A stretch of 64,000 bases of DNA from positions 43,993,464 to 44,057,463 of the forward strand of contig NC_085138.1 of assembly GCF_035046485.1 (NCBI RefSeq), in the 5' to 3' direction. Each line of letters starts with the position of its first letter. Position 1 is the stretch's first letter. Below the pieces are notes generated by a model. That model did not search any database. It saw only the letters and a program-made list of their open reading frames with translations, and was not told the DNA's origin. This document shows positions 10,640-21,792 of the stretch, one piece after another. This stretch comes from Aedes albopictus (Eukaryota > Arthropoda > Insecta > Diptera > Culicidae). Both the position numbers and the translations under genes were made by a program.

Positions 10640-12000
10640 TGGGATCTTTCAGTAATTCTGACAGGAGTACCTTCAACGATTTCTCCAGCAGTTTCTTCGA
10701 GAATTCTTCCAAAAATTACTTAGGAATTTGTGTTAGGGTTTTGAAAGGTTCCACAAAGAATTATCCCGTGAGTTCATTTGAAGTTTTGTCAGGATTTATT
10801 TTCTAAGAACATTTTTTAGGAAGATCATTTGAATGTTCATCTGTGAATTCCTTAGGAATTTCTTGCAGAACATCCTTCGGGATTTTTTCAAGAGTTTTTT
10901 AAATAATTTATCCAGAAATCGTTTGAAAAATTCTGCAGAAGTTTCTCCGAAAGTATCTACAGAAATTCAATTAGAGATAATTATATTAGAGGAATTTCCG
11001 CAGGAGTTTCTCCGGAAATATCTGTAGGGATTCCTCCAAGAATTTCTCAAAGGACTCCAAAGGATCAGCAGTTTCTCCAGGGATTACTACAGGAATTTTG
11101 CAGAATTTCCTCCAGGAATACATCTAGGGATTCCTCCAGAATACCTCTGAAAGCTTGTCCTGAACTGCTTTTGGAGATTCCTCCAAGAATTTCTCCAAGG
11201 ATTCTATCAGATTTTTTTCTCCAGAGATTAGTCCAGGAATTCCTGCAAAACATCCTCCAGGAATTCCTGTAAGGATTCCTCCAGAATTTCCTTGAAAATT
11301 CCTTCAGGAATTTCTCTAGGAATTCCTCAAAGGATTCCTCCAGCAATTTCAATGAGGATTACTATATGGGTTCTTTCACGGACTGCTCCTGGAGTTCCAG
11401 CAAAATTTCGTGCAGGAATTCTTTCAGGATTTTCTCCTGAATTCCCCTTAAAGCTCCTCCAGGAATGCTTCTAGGAATCCGTCAGAAATTCATCCAGAGA
11501 CTCCTCCAGAAATTCTTTCAAGGATTCCTTCAGAACCGGTAAGAGATTAATCCAGGAATACCTGTACGATTTCTTCAAGGAATTCTCTCGAGAAATTCTT
11601 CACTAATATCTCTAAGGACTTCTTCATGGGTTACCCCAGAAATTCGACAATGATTTTTCAGCAATTCCCACATCAATTTCACTAGTGATGCCTCCAGGAA
11701 TTGCTCCAGAGATTTAGTCAGTAATTGCTGCAGGCATTTTTATAGAAATTCCTTTGAAGATTTCTCCAGGAACTCTTCCAGGGATTACTTCAGGAGTTCG
11801 CTCAGAAATTCCTCTGATGATTTCTGTAAGAATTTCTCTAAAAATTTCTCCAGGAATTCCTCCAGGAATTGCTTCAGGGATTCTTCCGGTTAGTAGGAAT
11901 TCCTGGGGGTTTCTACGAAAATTCTTCCTCCAGCGATTCTATCAGGAAATCCTTCAAGAGATTCCTTCACTATACGAGCAGGAGAAAATATCTGCAGAAT
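10640..12000 (+). repeat. Degenerate 12-bp minisatellite array, forward
   Basis: The sequence is built from diverged copies of a unit close to GGAATTCCTCCA, often with a roughly 12-bp step. Because 12 is a multiple of three, long open frames appear on both strands (for example 11065-11352, minus), giving repetitive E-E-F-L-like peptides. These are not genes. The same material, in either orientation, fills 12376-14310, 16391-18910, 34075-35115, 36023-38890 and 48440-48790. Confidence 0.8.
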
Positions 12001-12375
12001 AACAAACTCAGGTTTGGAAAACCGAATACCTACAACCTGAATGAGGTATCAACAAGCCCTAAATAAGAGGTAAAATATCTAAAATAATAAATGGTGTGTA
12101 TTCTGTGCATAACACATGAATAATGACATCAGATATGGCAATACCTAAATCATAATCGTCGATTTTTCCATACAAATGATGATTTTTCCATAATTGAATA
12201 ATACCTCAAGCAGTCCTCAACACCAAACCTTAGCTCGTTGAGGTATTTTATCAATACCCACAAAATACCAAAGTAAGTTATTTTCAATGCCAGAATAACC
12301 GAACAATACCTTGTCTTGGTATGATACCTGACTTTGGTATGCTGCTGCAGTTATGTGCTAGTTATTCATTCCTGC
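12001..12375. other. AT-rich interruption of the array
   Basis: Contains repeated GAGGTAT/ATACCTC words in both orientations and AACCGAATACC near one end with ATAACCGAACAATACC near the other, so it may be a small inverted-repeat element. Exact ends not found. Confidence 0.35.
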
Positions 12376-13550
12376 TCGGGTTGTATTCCATGGATCCCTC
12401 AAGGAAATACTCCAGGAATTCATCCAGGTATTCCTTGAGGAATTCCTCCAGTTCCTTTTCCCATAGTTATCCCTTTAGGAGTTCTTGGAGGTATCCCTTG
12501 AGGATGCTCTGGAGGAGTTCCTTGAGGAATCTCTGAAGGAATTCCAGGAAAAATATATACTGGAGGAATATGAAGTAATCTCTGTAGCAGTTCCTGGAAG
12601 AATACCTGGAAAAACTCCTGGAGCAACAACTCGCTGACGTAGTGTTTGGGGTCAAAAATCCCAAAAATGCACAAGGAGGGTTAAGCAAACCTTGAAAGAA
12701 TCCCTTGTGGAATCCTTGAAGGAATTCAAGTAATAATTTCTGGTGTAATCACTGGAGGAATGCTTCGAAAAATCCCTGAAGAAATTCCTGGAGGAATCCC
12801 TGAAAAAATTCTGGAAGAAATTCTTGGAGGCATCCCTGGAGAAATTACTGGAAAAATCTCTGAAGTTACGTTTGGAGGATTTCTTAAGGAATTCTTAAGA
12901 GTGATCCCTGAAAGAATATGTCAACCTTCCTAATGAATCACGTTGGAAACAGCTCGCTGATGTAGGGTATGTTGGGGGTCAAAAACGCACAAGAAGGGTA
13001 AAGGAAACCTTAAAAGAATCTCTTGAGGAATCCCTGGATGGATTCCTGAGAAGATTTCTGGAGAAATTCCTGGAGGACTTTATGCAATAAATCTTGGAGT
13101 AATCTTTGAAGAACTCCTGGAGGAAACGCCGAAGGATTTTTTGATGAAATTCTTGGAGGAATCCCTGGAAAAATTCCTGTAAGAATTCATGGAGGAATCT
13201 CTATATTAATTCCTGAAGTAATCTCTGGAGAAGTTCCTGAAGGAATTAATCCAGAAATTCGTGAAGAAATCACTAGATGACTTTCAGGAGAAATTTCTCG
13301 AGGAATAACGGGAGGAACTTCTGAAAGAATTAATCGAAGAATCCCAAGTAACATTTTGATGGCCAATAAGTCTTGTAGAGGTTTTTAGAACCGTTATGAA
13401 ACCTAATACCTTTTATTTTGGTTTTATGATGGTTTTAAGAACCTCTTCTAGTATATTTGACTAGAAAATGTTACTTGGGAATCCCTGGGGGACACCTAGA
13501 GGAAACCCTGGAAGAATCCCTGAAATAATTCATGGAGGAATCTAATTCTG
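12376..13550 (-). repeat. Degenerate 12-bp array, reverse orientation
   Basis: Units now read TGGAGGAATTCC-like on the plus strand, the reverse complement of the preceding array. Two short stretches around 12630 and 12960 (AACTCGCTGACGTAG, AGCTCGCTGATGTAG, each followed by GGGGTCAAAAA) are repeated about 330 bp apart and indicate a larger repeat unit here. A MITE interrupts it at 13343. Confidence 0.75.
13343..13479. mobile_element. Small MITE, CCCAAGTAACATTTT family, copy 2
   Basis: Ends CCCAAGTAACATTTT and AAAATGTTACTTGGG are perfect inverted repeats. About 137 bp, non-coding, located in a degenerate array. The interior matches the copies at 3222, 18686 and 42841. Confidence 0.8.
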
Positions 13551-13620
13551 TTTAGGGAGACTAACCTTATTGAAACTAACTTAAACTAATTATATAAACA
13601 GTTAATCGTAGTAAAATAAT

Positions 13621-14310
13621 TTCTTTAGGAGTTCCTTATCGGATTAGTCCAGACATCAGTTTTTAAATTCCTTCAGTAGCTTCTTTGGGGATTCTTTCAG
13701 GAAATCCTCCATGAGCCGCAATTCATTAGGAAAATCATTCGGGCTACACCCGAGATATCCTCTTAAAATTCACCTAAGAGTTGCTATTGAAATTTAACAT
13801 GATTTTTTTTTTCGACATTCCCACAGATATACCTCCGATTCTTAAGAAATTCCTACGGGAATTATGTATTACAGAATTATCTTCTGAATTCCTCCAGAAA
13901 TTCATTGTGATATTCCTCCAGGAGTTTCTTCTGGGATTCTTTGATTTTTTTTGTAGGATTTCAACAAGAGTTCCTTCTGGGATTCTTCAAAAAGTTTACT
14001 TAATATATTTCTTGCAAATCCTTCTGGGACTCATTCAAAATGTTGCAGTAGGAATTGCTTCTGGATCTCTGATTTTGAATACTTTCAAGCGATTTTGCTA
14101 GATAGATTTTATCTTTATTTGTCTTTGGAGTTCCTCAGGAATTTCTTACTCCAAGAGTTCCTTCTGGGATTCCTTCAAGAGTTTATTCTAGGAATCCTCC
14201 TGGAGTTGCCTATAGTAATCCTCCAAAAGTTCGTTCTTGAAGCCCTAATTGTGTTCCTAATAGAAATCTTCCAGCTGTTATTTCTGGGAGTTCTCCAGCA
14301 GTTCTTTTGA
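13621..14310 (+). repeat. Degenerate 12-bp array, forward
   Basis: TTCCTCCAGGA-like units again on the plus strand. The open frames at 13781-14101 and 14095-14310 are products of the repeat. Confidence 0.7.
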
Positions 14311-16390
14311 AAAGCCACCAAAAATTGCTTGTGAAAATTCTTGTGGGGAGCCTTCGGGATCGGCGAGTGTAGAATTAGCTTAAGTTAATACACGCAAATA
14401 TGTATGAAAAAAATGGGGATTTTCAAAAGTTAAGTGAAGAATATTTCAAAACAAATAACATGAAAACATTTTCAGATAGAAGCTCATACATGAGTAAAAT
14501 TTCATTTGATTTGCAAATGGTCCCGTCTACGCGATTCGTGCGTAGTGCTGGAAATGCTCTTGACTTTGCTATACTTCTTTGCGACACCAAATTAATTGAC
14601 GGTCAATTAATAAGCCTCAGACGCACAGCCAGATTAGATCTTACCAAGAAATAACAAACATCAGACACGTCACCCACCGCACACGCTTAAGATCGCAAAT
14701 CGATCGATGTCCAAACGCAACTCTCCATTATTCCGAACAAGACACACTCCGAGAGACGAGTAATGCGATACCTACCTACCATAGAGGTACATTCCATCTA
14801 TCCAACCGCCATCGACGTGATATCGCACCGGGTCAATCAGTCTGTCGTCTATCAATCAATTGACAGGCCGTGCACGAGGCACACTTCTCCTGTCCAATCC
14901 AACGGAGCCCCGTGGCCGATGTAGGAGTGCGTACCTCTCCGCAGGGGACTGACTCACATGTGGCCTCAGCTCTGATCGCCAGACAAGATTTGGCGCAGAA
15001 CTGAACGGACATTCGGTACATAGGTCGGCAAGTCAGAATTCCGTTGTGACTAATTCACGCGATATGTGCGATCCGTTAGAGCCGATATTGGCAAAATCCC
15101 ACACGTTGTCAATCGCTCCCAGCTCGCAGCCCCCTCAAGACGCTAAATAGAGTCATTAGCTTTTATCAAATTATGAAAATTGCGGAAATAAATCATCACC
15201 ATTATCGTGCACGACCGAATACATCAATCTATGCTCCAATCAACGGCCATCAAACAGCAACATCATCATCAGCGTCCCTCTCATCCTTCCACCCGCTAGC
15301 CACAATCATAATCACCATCTGACCGATGGGTTGTTGTCTTTTCCCGCCAGCTTGAATCGACGTGACGACGACACGGGTCTCTCTAATGCTTGTTTATGTT
15401 GCTGCAACAATCCTCCATTATCACACTTTGTGCCTTGTCACATGGCGCTGCGATGGCTGGAGTCTCCACTTTTGTGCCATTTCACCTTCAATTCATTTTC
15501 CTTCTTCGATTGCACCCTTTGAGGCCTTAGCTGGAGGGCTTCGATACCAATTGTGAGCCCCAACTACAGCACTAGCTCCGTACCGCGGCCACCTCCTCAT
15601 TAAAAATCAATTTGCGACCCGAAGCGCGCTGAAGAATCCGGAGACCTGATCCAACCGGTAAATCACCCTCAGCGCTGCGGCTCCCTCCAAATGGCCCAGA
15701 CACGATCAATGCGAACCCCGTTCGGTTCCCAGACGACGAGAGCACACGGAGACCACGCCGCTTAAAGATCCTAAAATTAGCAGATATAGCTTTTAATTAT
15801 ACGGTCATTACTCACCACCACCGAGTGCGTGTGCTCTGGCTCTTCTCTTTTCTAGTGGTTATTTTCGGTGAAGAAATCCCCCCTCGTCGTCGTCGTCGAA
15901 CTCCAACAGCCGAGTATGTAACCTGTAACATGACAGATGATGTTAAAACAGTACATTAAATATCAATTACCCTATGGTTAGAGAGTCTGCCGCCGGAGGC
16001 CTAGGCTAGAAACAAGATCGAACTGAAGCCACCAAACCTCGCAGTCTCGCCATCTCGTAGAGGTGCTGCACATATGGTTCCGATGTTTTTCATTAGCCCG
16101 AGGTTTCTTTCTCTTCACTTTGGCGAAAAAAGGTTTTATGTGTGGCTTGAAGTGCTTTATGACCCCTGCATCTATGAATCTCTCGGTAAGCTTTCATTTG
16201 AAGCAATAAATTTTATGAGTGCACTTGTTTACAGAATGGCGTACTGTATGGTTTGGTTGTGACTGAATGAAATTGAATAGTGAGCATTACGAGCAATGCT
16301 GGCATGGTAAAATCAGAGCTGGTTACTAAACGATTCTACATTTCAGCGTACGCCTTCTTGGAAATGAAATCGATAATGCGCCTAATTAAG
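14311..16390. other. Apparently unique non-coding DNA
   Basis: About 2 kb with balanced composition and no repeat I can recognise. No coding exon is evident: open frames are short and lack familiar domains. Between about 14690 and 15800 the sequence is richer in CpG and non-repetitive words than its surroundings. It could be host intergenic or regulatory sequence; nothing proves this. Confidence 0.4.
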
Positions 16391-16690
16391 AATTATTCCG
16401 GGAAAACTCCTGCAAGATTTGTTTTTCACGAATTTTGTCTGTACTTACCGCAAAAGCGGCCTTCTAGCAGGAATTTCATTTCGACAAGAGTTCAGCAAGA
16501 TTCCTTCGAGCATTATTTTAGAAAGTTTTTCTTCCCTAGTACTTCTTCAGAATTTTCTGAAGAAATTCCTCCAGGAATAATATCGGAATTTCTTTCAGGA
16601 GATCTTCTTTGGATTTTTTAAGAATTCGTTTAAAAACTTTTCAAAAAATTATTTTTTTACTTTTTTTAGAAATTCGTTCAAAGATTTCTT
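16391..16690 (+). repeat. Degenerate 12-bp array, forward
   Basis: Diverged TTCTGAAGAAATTCCTCCAG-like units. The open frame at 16280-16621 runs through them and is not considered a gene. Confidence 0.6.
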
Positions 16691-16861
16691 TAACCCTTTG
16701 CAGCCGGAGGGGTCATATACGACCCTAACATAAAAACGGCTGTATAAATTCACCATAAAATTTAAAAAAAAAACGAAATAATTAACATGCTAAACTTGGA
16801 AGTAGTTTTCGTTAATATGTATCCATTTAGCCTTCATTAAGAATATCAAAAGGTGTTTCAT

Positions 16862-17416
16862 GTTCTAGGTGTTCCAAACTGTCCTATGGAAGTGAAGTCC
16901 TTCAAATCTACAAGAATAATTTTATGTATTTCGGCCACAACTAATAGCATTGCATAAGATACTGGGATCCGCGAAGCTCTTGACATTTACAATGTCATTT
17001 ATAGACGCTATAGGGATATTCCAGGTCAGCCAAACTACCTTGGAGTTCAGGACTTCAGGTCTACACTCGTAACAGTATCCATATCCGTTATACTGAGTAA
17101 CGCTACATAATCATCCACAGTTACTGGACCAATCTGAAGTCTATTTTTTTTATTATAAACCTTTGGGACATTCAGGTTCGTCCAAAGTGTTCTATAATGA
17201 AGTCCTGCAAATCTACAAGAACAACTTTATGTGTTTTCGCCATAAATAATAGCATAGCATAATCTACTGGAGTCCGCGAAGTTCTTGAAATCTCAGATGT
17301 CATTCAGAGACACTACAGCGATATTCCAGGTCAGCCAAGCTACCTTGGAGTTCAGGACTTCAGGTCTACACTCGTAACAGTATCTATATCTCTTAAACTG
17401 AGTAACCGCAGTTACT
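16862..17416 (+). repeat. 305-bp tandem duplication
   Basis: Two adjacent diverged units. GAAGTCC at 16894 and 17199, and the block AGTTCAGGACTTCAGGTCTA further along each unit, set the period at 305 bp. The second unit ends at GAGTAACCGCAGTTACTGG near 17416. No coding potential is visible. Confidence 0.75.
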
Positions 17417-17420
17417 GGTG

Positions 17421-18420
17421 AATTTTTTTCTCAGAGTTTCCTCTAGGGTTTCTCCATGAAGATTCATGATTTTTCTCCAGGAACTCTTTCAGAAATTATT
17501 TTGGGAATCTCTCCTGGTTGATTTCATCATGAACTGCTCCATATATTTAACGATTCTCTCAGGTATTTGTTAAGAAATTCCTCTTGAAAACTCTCAATAT
17601 ATTCTTGAGAAAGTTCCTCCTGGGGTTTCTCCAGAAGTTTCTCCAAGTATTCCACCAAGGATTGCTTTGGATTTATTCAAACTTTCTTCTTGGAATATTT
17701 GTGAAATATTACCGGTGATGCTTCAAAAATCTCTCTGAAGAACCTCTCATCACCTCCTGCTGAATTTACTACAGAATCTATTCTCTGTCATGTTTCAAAT
17801 AAAGTTTTCGAGAAGTTCTCAAACTATTACCTAGAGGGTTCTCCAGTTCTTTCGGGTATTCTTTCAAAGATAGAATCAAAAATTTTTTTTCCAGAAATTT
17901 CTTCAGCGCATCTTTAGAGAATTGCTCTAGATTTTTTTTCTAGAGAAATATCTCTTGGAATTCTTCCAAGGATTTATTCAGAAAATCCTCCAGGTAATAC
18001 TCCGAATTTTATAGAGCAATTCCGTAAAGAATTCCTTCAGTGTCTGTTCATGCAGCCTCTGCCGAGGTTTCTGTAGAATTTTTTAAGAAATTTCTTCAGA
18101 ATTTCTGAAGAAACTTTTCCTTGGAATAACTTCCAGTGCAGTGTTCCTTCAGATGTTTCCCATAATTTATTTCTGAGGAGGTATTTTAGGGAGTTTTATT
18201 AGTTATTCTCCCGGACATTTGTGCAGGAAATCCTCCAGAGATATCTTTAGAAATTGCCTCAGGACTTTCTGTCTGGAAAATCTTCGCCTAGTATCACCAT
18301 AAGTTTTTTAAGGGATTTCGTAAGATACTTTTCCAAGGATTTCTTAAGAAATTTATTCAGGAACTCTTTCAAGAATTAATCCAGTATAATTTCTGCAATT
18401 CCATGGAATTGGAACTTTTA
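17421..18420 (+). repeat. Degenerate 12-bp array, forward
   Basis: Highly diverged array of TTTCTCCAGGAA-like units with frequent T-rich expansions. No frames of interest. Confidence 0.65.
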
Positions 18421-19165
18421 AAAATAGAGGAATATCTGAAGCAATTCCAACAGAAACCTCTGAAGGAAACACAATTGATATTAAAGCACCTGGGATCTAA
18501 AAAAAATCAGAGGAATTTCTAAAAAAAAAATGTATAGAAAAACTTTGATGAAATTGCTGATATTCCTGAAGAAATCTCTCAAATTCTGAAGAAATCTCAG
18601 GAGATGTTTTTGAAGAAATCTTTCAAGGAATTTCAGAAGCAACCCGACCATGAAAAAGTTCTTAAAGAATCCGTGTAGATATCTTCCCTAGTTACATTTT
18701 GATGACCGATTAGTCTTGTAAAGATTTTGGGAACAGTCATAAAACCTAATACTATTTATTTTGGGTTTATGACGGTTTGAAGAACTTCTTCTAGTCTGTT
18801 TGTCTAAAATATGTTGCTTGGGTTAGGAAGTACTAGAATGAATCTCTAGAAGAATTTAAATTTAGTTTAAAGAATTTTAGTTTGGAGAATTTTAGTTTAA
18901 AGGAATAAAGCCTCGAGTTAAATTCTTTGAAGGTTTTCTGAAAGTATTCCTGGAGCAATCTGTAAACGAATAATCTTGGAGAAGTTTCTGGAGAAACTCT
19001 TGAGGAAATATTTGAAGCCCAGGAGATTTTTTTTTAAAGATTCTCTGAAATATCTGACGAAACCGCTGAGGGAGTATGTGAAAGAAATCATGATAGATTA
19101 TAAGACCGAACTCCTGGAGTAATTACGGAAGGAATCCGTGGGGCAATTTTGGAAAAAATCCATAC
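18421..19165 (-). repeat. Degenerate 12-bp array, reverse
   Basis: Units read GAGGAATATCTGAAG-like on the plus strand, so orientation switches at about 18420. A MITE interrupts it at 18686. Confidence 0.65.
18686..18822. mobile_element. Small MITE, CCCAAGTAACATTTT family, copy 3
   Basis: Ends CCCTAGTTACATTTT and AAATATGTTGCTTGGG are diverged inverted repeats; the interior with TTAGTCTTGTAAAGATTTTG matches the other copies. Confidence 0.7.
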
Positions 19166-19190
19166 AATATTTATAAACCCTAAACAACAC

Positions 19191-19915
19191 CACAGACAAC
19201 CAATTTGCACGTATAATGAAGTTTACAACCGTGCTTACGTATTATTATGTGAATAAATTACATCGCTTAGGATGCCGCGAAAGTGCCTTATGCGTGCAAA
19301 AGTAGAGGTGATATACGTGCATTAGCGGGATAACAATAACGCCATATGACTTGAAGCGATATCTTATGTGATATACGGTGTGCTCTATTGCGACGTAATA
19401 TAGCATCTTATGCGACTTAATAATATTCGTAATAAAAATATGACCTTGAAACTGAGGTCACATTTGACTTTTGGATTATCGAGTCCCACTTTATACTAAA
19501 TTCCATAAACTACTTGTGAATCAAGCTTAATAGTCATCATGACATTCTAATTCACCTCAGTATTTGTTGACATGTTCTTAGTTTTCTGCGCTGTGCGTTC
19601 CGGCAGACGTTGGATTATCAGAGCCACTAAACAAAGTTTATAATCATAATGATGTCAATTCACTTACTTGTATTGAGCTTTTTGGCCCTGTATCCGCAGT
19701 CCAACAGCACCTTTTTTTATTGTTCCACATATCAAATCGCATCATGTCAATGTAAGCAATTCTGGCTTATGCGATTTTTGATGCACCCTTTAACGTGTTT
19801 ATTTGTACTTTTATGCAATCACATTCGCACACTAATGTGAGTTTAACTGCCATACATAATATTAAAAGTAGCAAGCGAAATCGTATAATCATCGCAGTAT
19901 GCAATTGTTTTTTAA
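19191..19915 (+). repeat. Non-coding dispersed repeat with GCATAAG words, copy 1
   Basis: Begins CACAGACAACCAATTTGCAC. It is rich in TTATGCGACTT and TCGCATAAG words. It aligns along its length with 46690-47446 (inverted) and with 52738-53057 plus 55203-55951. It is cut at about 19915 by RTE copy 2. Non-coding. Copy 3 has inverted ends CCCAAACAAAC and GTTGTCTGGG, so this may be a DNA element. Superfamily unknown. Confidence 0.65.
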
Positions 19916-19983
19916 GTGAACGCGCTACAACGGACCAGATGTTCGCCATCCACCAGGTGTTGCAGAAATGACGCGAATACAAC

Positions 19984-20649
19984 GTGCCCACACATCACTT
20001 GTTCATCGATTTCAAATCGGCGTATGATACAATCGATCGAGAACAGCTATGGCAGATTATGCACGAATATGGATTCCCGGGTAAACTGATACGGTTGATG
20101 AAGGCGACGATGGATCGAGTGATGTGCGTAGTTCGAGTATCAGGGACACTCTCGAGTCCCTTCGAATCTCGCAGAGGGTTACGGCAAGGTGATGGTCTTT
20201 TGTGCTTGCTGTTCAACATTGCTTTAGAGGGTGTAATAAGGAGATCGGGGATAAACACGAGTGGGACGATTTTCACGAAGTCCGTTCAGCTGCTTGGTTT
20301 CGCTGATGATATTGATATTATTGCTCGTAAATTTGAGACGATGGCGGAAGCGTACTTTCGACTAAAGAGTGAAGCCAGGCAAATCGGATTAGTCATTAAT
20401 GTGTTGAAGACAAAGTACATGATGGCAAAGGGCTCCAGGGAGGAATCAGCGCGTCCGCCGCTCCGAATTTATATCGACGGTGATGAAATCGAGGCGGTTG
20501 AAGAATTCGTTTACTTGGGCTCACTGGTGACCGCCGACAACGACACCAGCAGAGAAATTCAGAGGCGCATTGTGGCAGAGGGAAACGTGCTTACTTTGGA
20601 CTCCGCAGAACTCTACGATCGAATAAAGTTCGCCGTAACACGAAGTTAA
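19984..20649 (+). pseudogene. Reverse transcriptase of RTE copy 2
   Basis: Continuous 221-residue frame with FIDFKSAYDTIDREQLW (motif A), GLRQGDGLLCLLFNIA (motif B), LLGFADDIDIIAR (catalytic FADD box), LVINVLKTKYMMAKGS and EEFVYLGSLVTADNDTSR. It shifts frame near 20575 (one base too many at GCAGAGGGAAACGTG relative to copy 1) and stops at 20649. The ATG-like start is arbitrary because the element is 5'-truncated; an in-frame stop just upstream (near 19970) removes the EYNVP boundary. Not a functional polymerase. Confidence 0.85.
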
Positions 20650-21114
20650 ATGTCTACAAAACGCTGATTAAATAGACCGGTAGTTCTCCATGGGCACGAA
20701 ACATGGACCCTAAGTGCAGAGGACCAACGCGCCCTTGGAGTTTTCGAACGGAAAGTGCTGCGTACCATCTACGACGGAGTGCAGATGGAAGACGGGACTT
20801 GGAGAAGGCGAATGAACCACGAGCTGCATCAGCTGCTGAGAGAACCAACCATCGTCTACACTGCGAAAATCTGGAGGCTACGGTGGGCTGGGCACGTCAT
20901 CAGGATGTCGGATAGCAACCCGACTAAAATGGTTCTCGAGAGTCATTCGACCGGTACAAGAAGACGTGAAGCGCAGCGAGCTAGGTGGGTCGACCAAGTG
21001 GAGGACGATCTGCGGACCCTACGCAGAGTGCGGAACTGGAGACAAACAGCCATGGACCGAGTGGAATGGAGGCGGCTACTATGTACAGCAGAGGCCATCC
21101 CGGCCTTAGCCTGA
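20650..21114 (+). pseudogene. C-terminal region of RTE copy 2
   Basis: After another short frameshift zone, the open stretch at 20755-21114 carries WRRRMNHELHQLLREPTIVY, RWAGHVIRMSDSNPTKMVL, RRREAQRARWVDQVEDDLR and ends EAIPALA followed by a stop. This is the complete natural C terminus of the family, which copy 1 lacks. Confidence 0.8.
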
Positions 21115-21120
21115 TCGTGA

Positions 21121-21672
21121 GCGATTAAGTAACCGTGGAGAGGAAGTCCTGGTAGCGTTGCTACCACGACGTCGGTCGAATGGGACGGATCCGAGCCCGC
21201 GGTTGGAAAGGGGTCCCCGGTAAGGGCTGGGGCAGGTGGAGACCCTACTGTCAGCAACCTTGTGGTGCAGCTGATAGGGCCGGAAGGGTAGGGATATCTT
21301 TGCCTTCAGCAGGTCAGATCTGATTGCACGTAGGTATCAGTTCTTGACGTCTGCAAAACAGTTGCGTTTGGGCGTTGGATTGACACTTTCCAAGGATAAA
21401 GGGAGTGACGTGGACCACTCGGGAAACTGGCTAAGCGCCAGCCGTGATGGACTCTACAAAGCGAGCCATCGATGTTCGTTGCTGCAGGCTACGCAGCTAA
21501 CCATGAGGGTGCGATGTGCCCTAGCCCCTCTTTGAAGCAATGCCTTCTTGATGGTTCCGGAGAGACGTTTGGCGATCATAGGAATGTTGTTAAGTGAATC
21601 GAGGAGAGAGTAGTCTTGGCTTTTATTTATGTTGTAGAAGATCCCCCATGGTTTAGAAGAAAAAAAAATACA
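21121..21672 (+). mobile_element. R1-clade LINE 3' untranslated region, solitary copy
   Basis: About 550 bp matching the sequence behind the R1-type gene at 59604-61853. Shared blocks include CGATTAAGT...GGAGAGGAAGTCC, GAGCCCGCGGTTGGAAAGG, GGTCCCCGG, AAACnGGCTAAGCGCCAGC, TCGATGTTCGTTGCTGCAGG and GGTTCCGGAGAGACGT, ending in GGTTTAGAAGAAAAAAAAA. No R1 coding sequence is present. A strongly 5'-truncated retrotransposition next to the RTE end explains it most simply. About 60 bp near the 3' end of the longer copy are missing here. Confidence 0.85.
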
Positions 21673-21689
21673 ATACAAAGATTCATCTA

Positions 21690-21792
21690 CAGCCTTTCAG
21701 TTAATTACTGTGGAAGTGCTAGAATAATAAGTTAAAAAGCAGGTAAAATTTCAGTTAGAACAAAGAGCTCGAAAGAAGAAGAAAAAAAGAGC
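21690..21792 (+). repeat. Diverged 3' fragment of a Feilai-like SINE
   Basis: TTAATTACTGTGGAAGTGCT and AGAAGAAGAAAAAAA-type tail resemble the 3' half of the SINE at 44899-45181. The A and B boxes are absent. Confidence 0.5.

Larger units (their letters stand above)
19915..21120 (+). mobile_element. RTE/BovB-type LINE, copy 2, 5'-truncated
   Basis: Starts inside the reverse transcriptase (GAACGCGCTACAACGGACCA) and runs to the end of the protein near 21114. It joins a GCATAAG repeat at its 5' side and an R1-type 3' untranslated sequence at its 3' side. It is less damaged than copy 1 and serves as a reference for the insertions in that copy. Confidence 0.85.

Noticed and set aside
11065..11352. 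Minus-strand 95-residue frame rich in E, F and L; similar frames at 13781, 34482, 36222 and 38641
   Set aside because: The 12-bp repeat period keeps frames open by chance. Peptides are low complexity and not conserved between arrays.
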